Origin: Galeopsis tetrahit
Taxonomy: Eukaryota > Streptophyta > Magnoliopsida > Lamiales > Lamiaceae
DNA: 64,000 nt
NCBI GenBank assembly: GCA_963675135.1
Contig: OY776121.1
Span: 59,727,265-59,791,264, forward strand
Direction: 5' to 3'
The notes beneath the pieces were generated by a model. It saw only the letters and a list, made by a program, of their open reading frames with translations, was not told the origin of the DNA and made no database searches. Below are positions 10,318-21,397 of this stretch, piece by piece. Each line of letters opens with the position of its first letter. Position 1 is the stretch's first letter. The translations under genes and the position numbers were made by a program.

Positions 10318-13300
10318 ATGGAGTGGTACTTTGAGAATCATACTGAAGATCTTTCGGTGCCAGAAGATAAGGAGATATATGACAGGCTTCCATCACCTAA
10401 TAGTTGGTCTTCATGGGGTAACAGGATTGGGAACTTAAACTCCACTGAGAAACTTAATGTAGTAGAGATGGAAGAACTTCTCCTAAGTGGAGAGAAACAT
10501 ATTCCCTCAAGTATTTGCCAAGGTTCAAGGCGTACTTTTCGTCAACGTAGTGCTTGTCCTCATGAATATTCAGATGATGAACTCAATGATCTTCCCATGA
10601 TCGATGTGGCGGATGACATTTTCTTGTACTAGCGTACCTTCTGGGCTTAAGATACTTGTTTTCATGCATGTGTATGAGTACGTTTACCTTGTTAGGTGTA
10701 CATCTCTCTCTTCTGATTGTAATGTTTAGCTTCACAGATCTCCCAGTGCGCTATAACTGGACTTAGCTCTGTCCAGTCTCCCTGCCTTGAGGAGGTAGGG
10801 AGCTATTCTCCTGTGCACTTGGTTTCTCCTGAATATTTTATAGTCCAATATTTTTAGAATCCACTGACTAAATGAAGAAATTAACTAAAAAGTAGTCATG
10901 CCTTGGGTTATTGCAATTATATTTTATAACATACATTGTATGAAACAATTTTTTGTTAGAACCATTGTGTTCAAATCATTGCTATTGACATTGACCATAG
11001 ATTCCTCAACATGAGAATTATCTAGCTTAGCCAAATAGTTTGTCATTTAGTTTCATGACGTGCTGAATTCATATAACCTTTAATTATATCATCATCATCA
11101 TCTTGTGGAGTGTGGATAAATTATTTCCCCAAGCTAAAATTTTCTGAACTATATGTGCAGTGATTCAATATTCAAAGTAGATGCCAGAGCATTGGAGAAA
11201 GCTGAATCTTCAGCTAATTGTACAGAAACTTCTAGCAAGGATGATCTGATGACAACTGAGGATCTTTCAGGAGGGTGGAATCATATTCAAGACTGTATGG
11301 AATTTGACGAAAATGTCCGTAATTTTCTATCAGAAAAGGTGAGCATTCTCTTAAGGCACAGTGAGCATCAAGCTAGTTGTTCTTAAAACTGTGATGACCC
11401 GGTTACAGTTTACCCCAATTTTCGCTACTTTTAGGCATTAGCAATTTTTCCAAGTTGCTTAAGCTCATATTGACCACAAAAGAGTTTGGCTTTATAAAAC
11501 AGTGTTACTTCTCCCACGACTAAATGTTGGACGCTGAGTTATGATATGAGACCTCAACATATTTTTAAAACCAACCACTGCTCCAGTAACACTTTTGGAG
11601 ACTCCATTGACAAACACACTATGAAGTTTTTACTTAACGTCAGAATGATTTACCTTCATTTTTTGCTAGCCTCTGTTTTCCTTCAGATGCCCCCATTCAA
11701 TTCCTGTTAATTAATGTATCACCTGTAATTCACAACTATTATCAGAAATATATTTAGCCTCTTATCTGGATCCTGATTCTGATATCCATTTCAGATAAAA
11801 AAATACTCATTATATTTTGGAACATATATTATGGCTTTTTGTCCAGTTAGTCATAAAATTAGTTTAGCTGGTGCTACTGATTGATTACGGTAGCTGATCT
11901 TGGAAATCAATTTTTCAGGAACTGGACTCTGAAATTTCTGTATCAGAAGAGCAAACTAATATGTGTGAAGATTTTGGTGAGGAGTACGTATCCATGGAAG
12001 AACCTGTGTTACTGGAGCTACAGAGATTGACTATGCAGGTACCCAATCTAAATCCCCGTGAAAGTCGTATACCGCACTTACTGACTAAAGATGCTTATCA
12101 TTATCATTTCGTTTATTGTAGTTGGCGGAGAAAACCAGAATTTGCTTCCGGGATTCTTTGTACCGTCTAGCAGAAAACTCCAGGAATCAGACTAAATATA
12201 GTTGGAACGGAGAAGATGACCTGGAAAACTGCAAACCGAGCACTAGTGATGGACCTTCAAGGTAAAGACTTTATATTGTTAATTATTTATCTATTTTCAC
12301 CTGTTTCTTTCATGTAGTTCTTTGCAAAAAATTGTAAAAATGGAGAAGAAAATTGATTGTGCTCATCTTTCTTGAAATTTTGCCGTTTGTGATATATTCT
12401 AGGAGAGCGTAAATTGAAAAAAATGTCATGTAACTTTAAAAAGTTGGTAAAAATGCCCATTGGCCGGTTGTATCAAGTTATTGGGCATTTTTGTCAAGTA
12501 TTTTGTCTGACGTGGCTTGTTCTTAAATTGTCGTGTCAGCCTCTCCCGGTTGAGAAATTGAGAACAGTCGTTAGCAGGGCAGTTTTATCGATAAATTTAA
12601 AGTTACAAGACATTTTCATATAATTCAAGAGTTTCAGGACATTTTCATAATATCATCAAAGTTATGGGACACTTTTTTCAATTTTCCTCATACACGTTTT
12701 TCATTTTGTAAATCAATATTTCCTATCATAGAGATTTCACTTGTCCTAGTTGTTGTTTACACAAGTAAATCTGAGATAATATCATAGATCATCCTTTAAC
12801 TTTGCCGCGTCAAATTTTAGTCATGAATGTTTAAAATTTTCAATTTTGATCTACTTTTGTCCAATTTTAGTTTTGTAGTAATGTTTTAACTTGTTCAATT
12901 TTTGTCCTTGTGAATCAAAACTGACGTCAAAAGGATCGAAATTGAAAAAGTAAAAACGTACTCCCTCCATTACAAATTAGATTCATCATTTCTTAATTTG
13001 ACAATAAAACATTTTTTCACTTTAAACTACACTCTTCAAACATCTCAAAATGACAGCACATGTCATTACTTTATTACTCTCAATATTTTATTATTCAAAA
13101 GACTTTCATATCCTCTACTTTATCTCATTTAATACTAATAAACAACTCTCGTATTAAACTACACGTAAACAATAAATGATGAAACAAACTTGGGACGAGG
13201 GAGTACAAGATTAAAATTGGACACATCCAAAGTTACAGTACAATCTGTGTGTTATTATCTTAGTAACTCATGTTAATACTGGTGACAATTAGATGATTTT

Positions 13301-13542
13301 ATATAGGTTCATCATAACTATAATTGACCAAAGTACCCTTGTATTCTTCCAGGTTAAAAAAATCGAAAGCTAAAAATTCAGAGACAAATGCCATCGACAG
13401 AACAGTTGCTACCCTCTTGTTCGATACATCAGGCCTGGATGCAGAGATGCTTTGTCAGGACAATTCTATTATTTCATCTTCTCCTTGCAATCGAGGAGGA
13501 GGTGGTGATGCAGAAGTCCCAACATTTGGTCTGGCAAATTAG
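10318..13542 (+). CDS. LNK3/LNK4-like clock transcriptional coactivator
   Basis: Five coding exons join in phase: 10318-10625, 11161-11338, 11919-12038, 12122-12261 and 13353-13542 (936 nt, 311 aa). A non-coding first exon probably ends at 9568 (CTG/GTAACT), with its intron ending at 10308 (TAATTAG). LNK proteins are small plant coactivators that bind MYB-like RVE factors and help set circadian and light-responsive transcription in the nucleus. The match rests on three blocks: RLPSPNSWSSWG near residue 24, ELQRLTMQ-LAEKTRICFRDSLYRLAENS near residues 195-225, and IDRTVATLLFD near residues 263-273. The size and the scattered acidic/serine-rich sequence suit the short LNK3/LNK4 branch rather than the longer LNK1/LNK2. 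The last intron holds a Stowaway MITE and another terminal-inverted-repeat element. The family assignment is from recalled motifs; the exon model is well supported by phase and splice sites. Confidence 0.85.
12408..12688. mobile_element. Short terminal-inverted-repeat element in the last LNK intron
   Basis: The left end AAATTGAAAAAAATGTC and the right end GACACTTTTTTCAATTTT are inverted copies, each continuing inward with an ACTTTAA/TCAAAGTT block. The stretch has no coding frame. The target duplication could not be settled, so the class is open. Confidence 0.5.
12961..13203. mobile_element. Stowaway-type MITE (Tc1/mariner)
   Basis: The element has CTCCCTCC...GGGAG ends with TA duplications (12959-12960 and 13204-13205) and inverted subterminal sequence (ATTAGATTCATCATTT / AAATGATGAAACAAACTT). 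It sits inside the last LNK intron, about 150 bases before the acceptor. Confidence 0.85.
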
Positions 13543-14369
13543 CCCTTGCTTACAAGTTCCAAGACGTACGTGCTCTTACGCTAAATGAGTTTTTACGTGC
13601 TACTTCTCGTACACGTTTCTTGAATATAATCGGAAATTAAACGCTTTGTTATTATATGTTTTCTGCATTTTTGGAGGTCTTAGAAGGTGAATAGGTAGTA
13701 ATCTTTTCTTCTTCAGTATTGTTTGTGGGACTCTGTATTTATATTACATGTTACGTACAACTTCAAACAAACAAAAAAAAAAATTAGGTGAAGGAACTCG
13801 AGGATTTTGAGAGTAGGAGCTTCATTTGTTTGCGACTCATGTATTTAAATGGTCCGTTGGCCTAATGAATGTATGAATTTATTGTTTTGTGCATTGCCAT
13901 CTCGGTAAATTCTTGTATGCAATTTGGTGCCTACTTGAAAGTATACTTCAATTATTCAATTGTATTTTTAATTAGACACATTAAAATTAAATTAAATTTA
14001 TGCAATTGGTCACACACATGTGTGTCTCTTGAATTTTGTTATGTTAAATTATTGGATGTGTGAGGCTAAGGAGTGTGAGAGGACAACTTTAAAAAAAAGT
14101 GACTTTGAAAGCACTTAGAAGAATTTGAAAACACCCTTAAAATCAATTCAAATTATTCTATAATTTGAAGATAGATAATCAGAACTCATATGCACATCTC
14201 ACTTTGAAAAAAGGGACAGTTGGCATTTTGTGTTTGAATCAATTGAGTTTTTTTTTCCCCTACAATTTCATTCAATTGTAAATTAAACCAGCTCAAAAAT
14301 AAAATTTGAAAGCTGCGAATTCTTACTGCTTTTTGAAGTTGAATTGTCGAAGTATGCAAAGTCTAATAT
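13543..14369. other. LNK 3' region and intergenic DNA
   Basis: The first 300 bases or so are probably the 3' UTR of the LNK-like gene. Beyond that, no gene, RNA or repeat is recognised up to the MULE target site. Confidence 0.5.
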
Positions 14370-14378
14370 AAATAAATT

Positions 14379-15796
14379 GGGAGGGACTATCAACACTCCA
14401 AACAAACCCTCAATTGTTATACTCATTCCATAAAATTTTAAAAAATAATTTAAAATACTAAACATACCACATTTTGTTCCTATTATACCCTTCTCTATTC
14501 AAAATCACATTTTTCATTCAAAACCCTACTCTTACTAAACCCCATTAACCCTTCCCCCTTTACCAACAAAAAAAAAAAAAAAATTGCGGTAAAAGTTTTG
14601 AAGAGGAAGAGACGATTGAACACTATTTTTCAAGAGAATAAACCGAAGCATTGTTCGATTATATCAACCGAACGAAGATGGATGATAATCTAAGATATAT
14701 ACATATATATGATAAGAATTTTTTTTTCATTTTAAATGCCCTTTTCTCTAAATATTTAGGGTTTATAGGTATTTTCATATTTTTTTTAATTGTTTAGATG
14801 ATTTGGAATGATAATATTGTAAATATCTAGTTGTGGAATACATTTTAGAATGATTTTATTAAAAAAATTGGGTTTGACATGTTAAAATGGTGATTTAAGT
14901 GTCGTTTTTGCGCCATTTTACTACTGTTCGTGCTGCTGTAATGGAGGTGTTCGGCCAAATTTGTGGTTGCGCACTCCTTGTAGTGCACGGCTGAAACGGC
15001 CGCACAACCAAGGAAGTACATGACCGAAAATGACCGAACATTGCACATTTGCACAGTCGAAAATGGCTGAACGCTGTTATTAACCTTTGAAAGATTAAGT
15101 TATTGATACATGCGTGAATACATGTTAATTTTGCTATTTATAACCTGACTCAAAAAGCACATTTTATCAAAAAGATCCCAACTAATTTATTCAACATTTC
15201 ACTCAAAAAGGCCTGCTGTTTAGAGAGAGAGCAGAGAATGAACTAACCTTTTAAGAAGCTTCCATGGTGTTAATGATCCTTGTTGGCATGTACGACCGGA
15301 AATCCATGTACCACCTTTGGTATGTTCGGTTGGGAGTGACCGTACACCTATTGATGTGTGCGGTCAATATGGTCGTACATACATTGATGTGTTAGGTCAC
15401 GATTCCGACCGAACACATCGTGACTGGTAATGTTAATAACTGTATAAAATATAAAAAATGTGAAAAAATGTAAAAAAATATTAAATATAATTATATTAAT
15501 TTCCTCCATCACGTTTTCTTCTTTCACAACCATTTTTGTTATGATTATATGAAAGGTTTATGGTGATAGAGTTTATGCATGAGGGAAGGATTTTAAGGAT
15601 AAAATTATTTTTTGAAGTAAAAGTAAAAATAGTTGAATGAGGTAGAGTTTAAGAATGAGGTGTGCGTAACATAGGGTGTGTTTAACATTTTTTGAAAGAT
15701 TTGAAAGGACATTTTAGCAAATACAATTATGTCTATTTTTGTTCAAAAAATTTCGGGGTTTGAATAACACTATTTGGAGTGTTGATAGCCCCTCCC
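14379..15796. mobile_element. Non-autonomous Mutator-like element, 9-bp target duplication AAATAAATT
   Basis: The ends GGGAGGGACTATCAACAC and (inverted) GGGAGGGGCTATCAACAC are flanked by exact AAATAAATT (14370-14378 and 15797-15805). A 9-bp duplication with G-starting inverted repeats indicates the Mutator superfamily. The interior (about 14930-15430) is rich in CCGAAC/GTTCGG motifs and has no transposase or captured gene that I recognise. Confidence 0.9.
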
Positions 15797-15805
15797 AAAT
15801 AAATT

Positions 15806-16439
15806 TTATCTTTGGGTGTATTTTTAAACAATATAATTTATTTTAATGAAATATATTAGTTTCAGTTTATTAATATTAATTAATTCATTAAAAAAATGTA
15901 TTACTATTAGACAGCTCACTGGATCACCCCGCCTCGTTTCGCTTGATTTCAGTTGATTGTATATACATGCTATGGACAATTCCTTCTTTCTAAAATAAAT
16001 GGAAAAAACTATTTATTGTTAAATAAGGAAATGTAAATTCATTTCTTTGTCCACCCTATCATTTTGAAGTTGACTTTGTGGATGAGTAGCACATTGTGGT
16101 ACACCTTTTTCTAAGGTCTATATTGAAATTGAATACTTATTCTTTTGAAATGGTATTAGCATCTTCGAACGCAGATAGGTGGAACAATCTACAAAGGTTA
16201 GATTCAAATCCGTTGGAGACAAATTCGAGATAGTTTCTTGCATCATGTTTTCGTTCGTCAGTTGAAGGCATAGCAGTGGTTCAAGTTACAAATTATTTGA
16301 ACGGCAAAAATTATTTTACATAAAACCAACGCATTTGAGTATGACAATTGACAAATGTAGTGGGAAATCGAATTTAATTCATAAATAACAATTCAAAAAC
16401 TCGCTACATTTTTTACAAAAAAAAATATATATATATCCA
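15806..16439. other. Intergenic DNA
   Basis: No gene, RNA or mobile element is recognised between the MULE and the end of the uclacyanin gene. Confidence 0.4.
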
Positions 16440-17054
16440 TCAAAACAAGAACATAAAAAGGACCAACATTCCAATCACCTTCCCACTAATTACGAAGGCA
16501 GAATTCCCGCCGCCTTGATTTGGCGGCGGCTGTGACGGCGGAGTTGGTGGCCCCGTTGGGGTTGTGCCATTACCATTAGACCCTCCAAGAACATTGATAG
16601 AAAACCTCATGCCCCCAAGACAATGGTCATCTTTGTCACAAATAAAATTGTATTTTCTTGCTTCAGTAAGTTTAATTTCATCGTCCCCACTTAGGTAAGT
16701 TGCAATTACTCCGCTACGAGAATTGCACGATCGAAATGTCGCATCTGATACTTCTTTCACATTATGTTGAATTGTCGAGTACTTAAACTCTACACAACAC
16801 GAAAAAAACACTATATATAAACAATTTTTTTTTTTTTCTATTATCAAGTAATTTATAAACTATGCACGAAATTAAAGATTCATACCAAGAACGTCGCCGA
16901 CTTTGTAATTGTATTTCCCCGACCAGGCAAGATAATTTGTTCCGGTGCCGGAGTTCCATCCACTGTCATCACCAACTCTGTAGACATCAGAAACAACAAC
17001 CTCAAGAAATAAAAAATAAATTAAAAAGATTGAATATTTGGAAACCTTAATCAT
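16440..17054 (-). CDS. Uclacyanin-like phytocyanin (blue copper protein), GPI-type
   Basis: Two exons on the minus strand, 16886-17054 and 16440-16789, join with phase 1 (G/GTATG donor, TGTGTAG acceptor) to give 172 aa. The start chosen is the ATG at 17054; a TTG lies two codons upstream. Residues 1-22 form a signal peptide. The plastocyanin-like domain begins DVYRVGDDSGW and keeps all type 1 copper ligands: His65 (IQHNV), Cys107, His112 and Met117 (CDKDDHCLGGM). Cys78 and Cys113 form the usual disulfide. The Met axial ligand marks uclacyanin/plantacyanin-type rather than stellacyanin (Gln) or the early nodulin-like proteins that lack ligands. A Pro/Gly-rich linker (residues 125-152) and a hydrophobic C-terminus suggest a GPI anchor at the outer plasma membrane. 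The role is probably electron transfer at the cell surface. A TATA-like stretch lies near 17143-17152. Confidence 0.9.
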
Positions 17055-17590
17055 ATCCAATTAATAGCTAATTAAATGTAGAATACAAGATTAAAATTGA
17101 TCAGGGTTGTGAGATGAGAGAGGTGGGAGAAAATTAAGGGAGCATATATATTTTGTCTGAACTAGAAATCGTGTTGGTATAATGCCATTAATTTCTCCAA
17201 AAACTTGCAAAGTTTCTTGAGAACTAATTAATTAATATTTAATTTTAAGTTTAGTTTGAACATTTCATATTTTATTAGTTATTTATTAATGTTCAACTTG
17301 ATGATCGAATATTATTTGTTGGCCACTACTTCAATTATTACTTGGAATACTTCGCATTGAGGAGATGTGCACGTATTTACAACTTATGATTGACTTGCAT
17401 TTTAAATTGCACTCTCCCCATCCAACAATGTTATTTCCATTAAAATTGTCAAAGGGATTTAAGAAAAATAAAATAAAAAAGTAGATAAAGTAAGTGTATT
17501 GTAGAATATTATGAGGTTTATTGTGAATAAAGTTATTATACGAGTATGACAATTTAAGTGATGGTTGAAAGGTGAAGATAAAATGATGAT
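17055..17590. other. Uclacyanin upstream region
   Basis: This is the presumed promoter of the uclacyanin gene, read on the minus strand. An ATATATAT stretch about 90 bases from the start codon is the only TATA-like signal noted. No other gene is visible. Confidence 0.4.
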
Positions 17591-17599
17591 TTTTATAAA

Positions 17600-19258
17600 G
17601 GTTTAGTCTAGTATACACTTGAGTGCATGTTGTGCACTTTAATGTTGCACTTTTTAGTTGTATTGACTTGCACTTTTTCATGATTTACACTTTTTGAATT
17701 GCACTTTTTAATTATTAAACTATATAATAATTGTAAACACAAATTCGTGAATTAAATGTAAAAACGCGAAAATGGTAAACGATTTTATTTCTTTTCGGAT
17801 TAAAACCGAGTATTTGCGGGTTACAATCTCTAATTTCTCCTCTGATTCTCTCTTCTTGAACTTCACTTGGATTTCTTGAGCTTTTGGAGCTGGATCCGCA
17901 GCCGAATCCTTTCCAATCTTGTATTTGGGGCTTTTATAACGTTAATCCAAAGGTTTAGCACCGTATTTTGGATTAACCGCCGAATTTAGGGACTTTTTGG
18001 ATGAACGTCGTTGAAGATCGTTCTTGAATTTGGGACTTTTTAACGTTAATCCAAAGGCTTGACGCCGTATTTTGGATTAAACGTTGATTTTCGGGACTTT
18101 TCGGGACTTTTCCGGGACTTTTCCGTTGAAGATCCACGAAGAACTTTGAAGAAACGTCGAATCGAAGAGGCTTAGCACCTTGATCTCCACTCGAACACTG
18201 TTTCTTGCTGCTTTTCCCCAAGAACGCCTTGAAGAAACGCCGAATCGAAGAGGCTTGGCACCTTGATCTCCACTCGAACACTGTTTCTTGCCGCTTTGCA
18301 CGAAGAACGCCTTTGAAGATCCTCCCCTTGCTGAAGAACACTCTAAAATCTCTGCAGATAATTTTAGAGCCTTGAATGCTTCTGATTTCTTGATTCTGAA
18401 ATGAATGAAATGAGGCCTCTATTTATAGGTGTAGAACCTAGGGTTTCTCATGGGCCAAGGAGATATTTGTGCAAGTAGTTAGGGCTAATTCAAAATTTGA
18501 ATTACTTGATGGGCTAAGAATACCCTATTTGGGCTTGATTTGGTTTGTTGGACTTTAGAGGCCCGTATTTGAATTATTGGACTTTGGAGGCCCAAATTGA
18601 ACTTCACTTAATTTATTGGGCTTTAGAGGCCCAAACCAATTAAAGGGACCGATAAAATTTAGGTGTCTACAATAATATTTTTCAATTTTATCCCACAATT
18701 CAAACAACTTGATTATAAATTATCATATAAACTTTAAAATTTAATATATCAATCCAAACATGAATTTTAAATCAATTTTTCAAATTGTCTCACTAAATCC
18801 TATCTAGCAAACCAAACAAGCTCTAAAAGTATAAGTTAGTATAACTAAAAGTGAAATACGACATTTCTAAAATTTGCAAGTCGGTATTACTGAAAAGAGC
18901 ATCACAATATTAATGAAAAGTGTAAGTCAATATAACTGAAAGTGTAAGAGTCTATAACTGAAAAGTGCAACAAATTTTTTTACTGAAAAGTGCAACACAA
19001 TATTATTAAAATGTGCAAGTCAGTATCACAATTTTTAATGAAAAGTGTAAGTTATTAAACTGAAAAGTGCAACAAAATATTACTAAAAAGTGTAACTCAC
19101 TATAAATAAAAATATTATTATAGAGTTTAATAATTGAAAAGTGCAAAATCATTTTACCAAAAAGTGTAAGTCATGAAAAAGTGCAAGTCAATACAACTGA
19201 AAAGTGCTACATGGACTAGAGTGCACAACATGCACTCGAGTCCATAGCAGACCAACCC
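17600..19258. mobile_element. Mutator-like element with long inverted repeats, target duplication TTTTATAAA
   Basis: The element is flanked by TTTTATAAA at 17591-17599 and 19259-19267. The ends GGTTTAGTCTAGTATAC and (inverted) GGGTTGGTCTGCTATGG start long inverted repeats of roughly 130 bases. These are built of repeated TTGCACTTTTT/GTTGTATTGACTTGCAC units that also recur through the right half. Inside the left repeat region a solo LTR has inserted (17732-18671). No transposase is present. Because TTTTATAAA is nearly palindromic, it could in principle be read as part of the inverted repeat. Confidence 0.85.
17732..18671. mobile_element. Solo LTR (940 bp), TGTAAACAC...GTGTCTACA, target duplication ATAAT
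   Basis: Exact ATAAT repeats (17727-17731 and 18672-18676) flank the insertion, and the ends are inverted (TGTARACAC). The interior has a tandem duplication of about 85 bases near 18145-18315 (CGAATCGAAGAGGCTTRGCACC ... TTTCTTGC), three GGGACTTTTC units near 18093-18123, and repeated TTGGACTTTRGAGGCCC units near 18547-18640. A TATA-like CTATTTATAGG occurs near 18419. No coding frame belongs to it. Confidence 0.88.
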
Positions 19259-19282
19259 TTTTATAAAATGTATAAGAATAAA

Positions 19283-20895
19283 GGGGATTTCACGTTTTAG
19301 GTCTTTCCACCTAGTGTTTTTTTAAATAAGGACCTGGTTTAAAATAGTTTCAAATTAAGGACAAAATGTAACATAAATGTATCATCATGCCCTTGCTATC
19401 TAATTTCGGAATTAATATGGAGAAAGTCAATACATTTTTTAAAATTTAAAGTCGTGTCTATCAGCTCCTCGTTAATTACGCACATAATTAACACCTTCCA
19501 AAATTAAAACCTCTCAACAGCTCCGGTCAATCAATTAAATGATTTGCAGAATTTTGGGGAAGAAATCTTTGTATGACATCCCCAATTTTAGGACTTTCCC
19601 AAAGATATGGTATTCAATTTTTTCCTAAATCTCTGATATTCAAGTCTTTTACAAATATCGCATTTTCCCAAAGCTTTGATATTCAATTTCATTGTCAGAC
19701 TTGAAGATCTGCACAAAAATCGTCAAATCAAATTAGATATTTTCTCCAGAAAAATCTCTGACTTGATTATGCAGAAACATCTGTAGGAAAATCGTACAAT
19801 GCAGAAAAAAAAAAAAAAAACTAAAATTGCATGAGCATATAAATAATGCAGAATTGAAATTGCTTCAACATATAAATAATGCAGAAGTGTGCAGTACATT
19901 ATGTGCATATACAAATATCATTATGCAGAAAAAGGAATTTAATGCAGAAAAATGAATTAGTATAATTAGAGAATTTTTACGGCAAAACTCTTCATCTCAC
20001 CGGATTAAGACGCCTTTTTGGCAGAGAAGAGCGCGAGAACCTCCGCAATTGGAAACGACGATCTGATGAGGTGAAACCACCGCCACGACGGCGGTGGATC
20101 CGACGAATTTGCACTCTGGAGATACCATCTCGCAATAGATCGTCAAAATCAATAAGAAAAAAACATCAAAATACTACTACTAATTTAATGGTGAGGTGCT
20201 TACATGAGAGCAGCCATGGACGTCGAAAACTCCGAAGTAGTCAGAAATATTAGAAAAAGAAGGGTGAATCGCAATCTCGTCTTTCATATCTTTTCTTAGT
20301 CCGCAAACAGTCGTTATCCCGAACTTCGGGCCTTGCTGAGAAGTTTCTGGCGCCGTCGACGGCTTTATTTCCGGCGATTATTTGATTCACAACATCTGCA
20401 TACAGTGAAGATCGACTAACACGAACCAACTTAGTCTTCCCATTGAATTCGATTTTCAGAATCACCACACAGTCCATCGATTCAAATTCTGCAGCTTAAA
20501 TGAGAAAAAAAAAAAGCAGAACACGATCAACAAACGATAGGGATGAAGAATTCTGAATTAGGGTTGTTTTTGGGAAATTAAGATTTGTTTAATTGAAAAT
20601 TCCTATCAATCGTGCAGATTGCATACGAATAAGGAAGGTGAGATTCTTATTTCCATATGAGTGATATTAAACAGAATGAGTTTTGGGAAATGGTATGTTG
20701 TTGAATATATTGCGAAAAATAAGGAAGGTACGACTTGTTCCTTTATTAAATAAATTAATAAGTTAATCTGCATATTTAAATGTAAGGGCATAAATGGTTA
20801 TTAACATATGTTTTTGTTCTTTTTTAAAAAGATTATATTAGTCGTCCTTTATTAAGAAGCTAGGTGTATAAATGACCTTTTTTATAAAAATTCTC
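19283..20895. mobile_element. Pack-MULE carrying a PP2C gene fragment, target duplication AAGAATAAA
   Basis: Exact 9-bp repeats AAGAATAAA (19274-19282 and 20896-20904) bound the element. The left end GGGGATTTCACGTTTTAGGTC and the right end inverted (GAGAATTTTTATAAAAAAGG, then TCATT) are related, and both continue to CACCTAG-like and AATAAAGGAC/AATAAGGACC blocks. It starts only 24 bases after the end of the previous MULE. The interior holds a degenerate protein phosphatase 2C fragment on the minus strand. I see no transposase. The capture call is inferred from this gene fragment lying wholly between MULE ends. Confidence 0.85.
19997..20370 (-). pseudogene. Clade A protein phosphatase 2C fragment captured by a MULE
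   Basis: Minus-strand reading gives KFGITTVCGLRKDMKDEIAI then YFGVFDVHGCSH (exon 1 part, to 20204), a GTAAGC donor and a short intron. A second piece follows with FVGSTAVVAVVSPHQIVVSN, CGGSRALLCQKGVLIR and a stop at 19997. These are the core motifs of plant clade A PP2Cs (the ABI1/HAI group that represses ABA signalling). The middle of exon 2 is missing. Metal-binding and catalytic positions are changed: the DGHG motif is DVHG, the DMED motif is DMKD, and the CGDSR motif is CGGSR. The frame toward the N-terminus is also broken; an ATG-started frame at 20250-20477 is out of register. It cannot encode an active phosphatase. Intron retention shows a DNA-level capture rather than a retrocopy. Confidence 0.85.
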
Positions 20896-20904
20896 AAGAA
20901 TAAA

Positions 20905-21390
20905 TTTGGTGGACGGACCAAGTGAAAATAACATTGATTGACCGAGGGAGTGTAAGATATTTATGAGGTTATTTATAAAATATATCTATTTTTTTTTTTT
21001 TTTTTGAGAACTTATGATATTCTATTTTATTAATACAAATTACTCTTGTACAATATTAATTGGCCATAGAGTTGAATGTATTATTTTGTGATTATTAATT
21101 AATAATCTCTCATGTTTAATTTAAATGAGGTTTTGACTATACACTTTATTTATAGTTTAAATATTGTTTTAAACTATTTAGTGTTAATTAATTATGTTGG
21201 TCCTTAATTTACCCTTTCGACTCATTAAAAATAACTTAGACATGAAATGAAAGATCCAAATCATCAATATGGTTGCCTCACATGTATGGGGTTGTGCATT
21301 CTTGAAAACCTATATATTTTCACAAAGCACCGAAAAATATGTAACCTATGATCTCAAAATTTAATTTATTGTTTGGGCCTTTATTTATTA
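20905..21390. other. AT-rich intergenic DNA
   Basis: No gene or element end is recognised. Fragments such as GACCGAGGGAGTGTAAG near 20940 may be MITE debris. Confidence 0.35.
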
Positions 21391-21397
21391 TTTTGAC

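Noticed and set aside
17055..17060. Uclacyanin start two codons upstream at TTG
   Set aside because: TTG is not a usual plant start; the ATG at 17054 gives a normal signal peptide.
20250..20477. A separate small gene starting MDCVVILKIEF on the minus strand
   Set aside because: Its second half is the PP2C fragment read in the wrong frame; it is more likely part of the captured, frameshifted piece.
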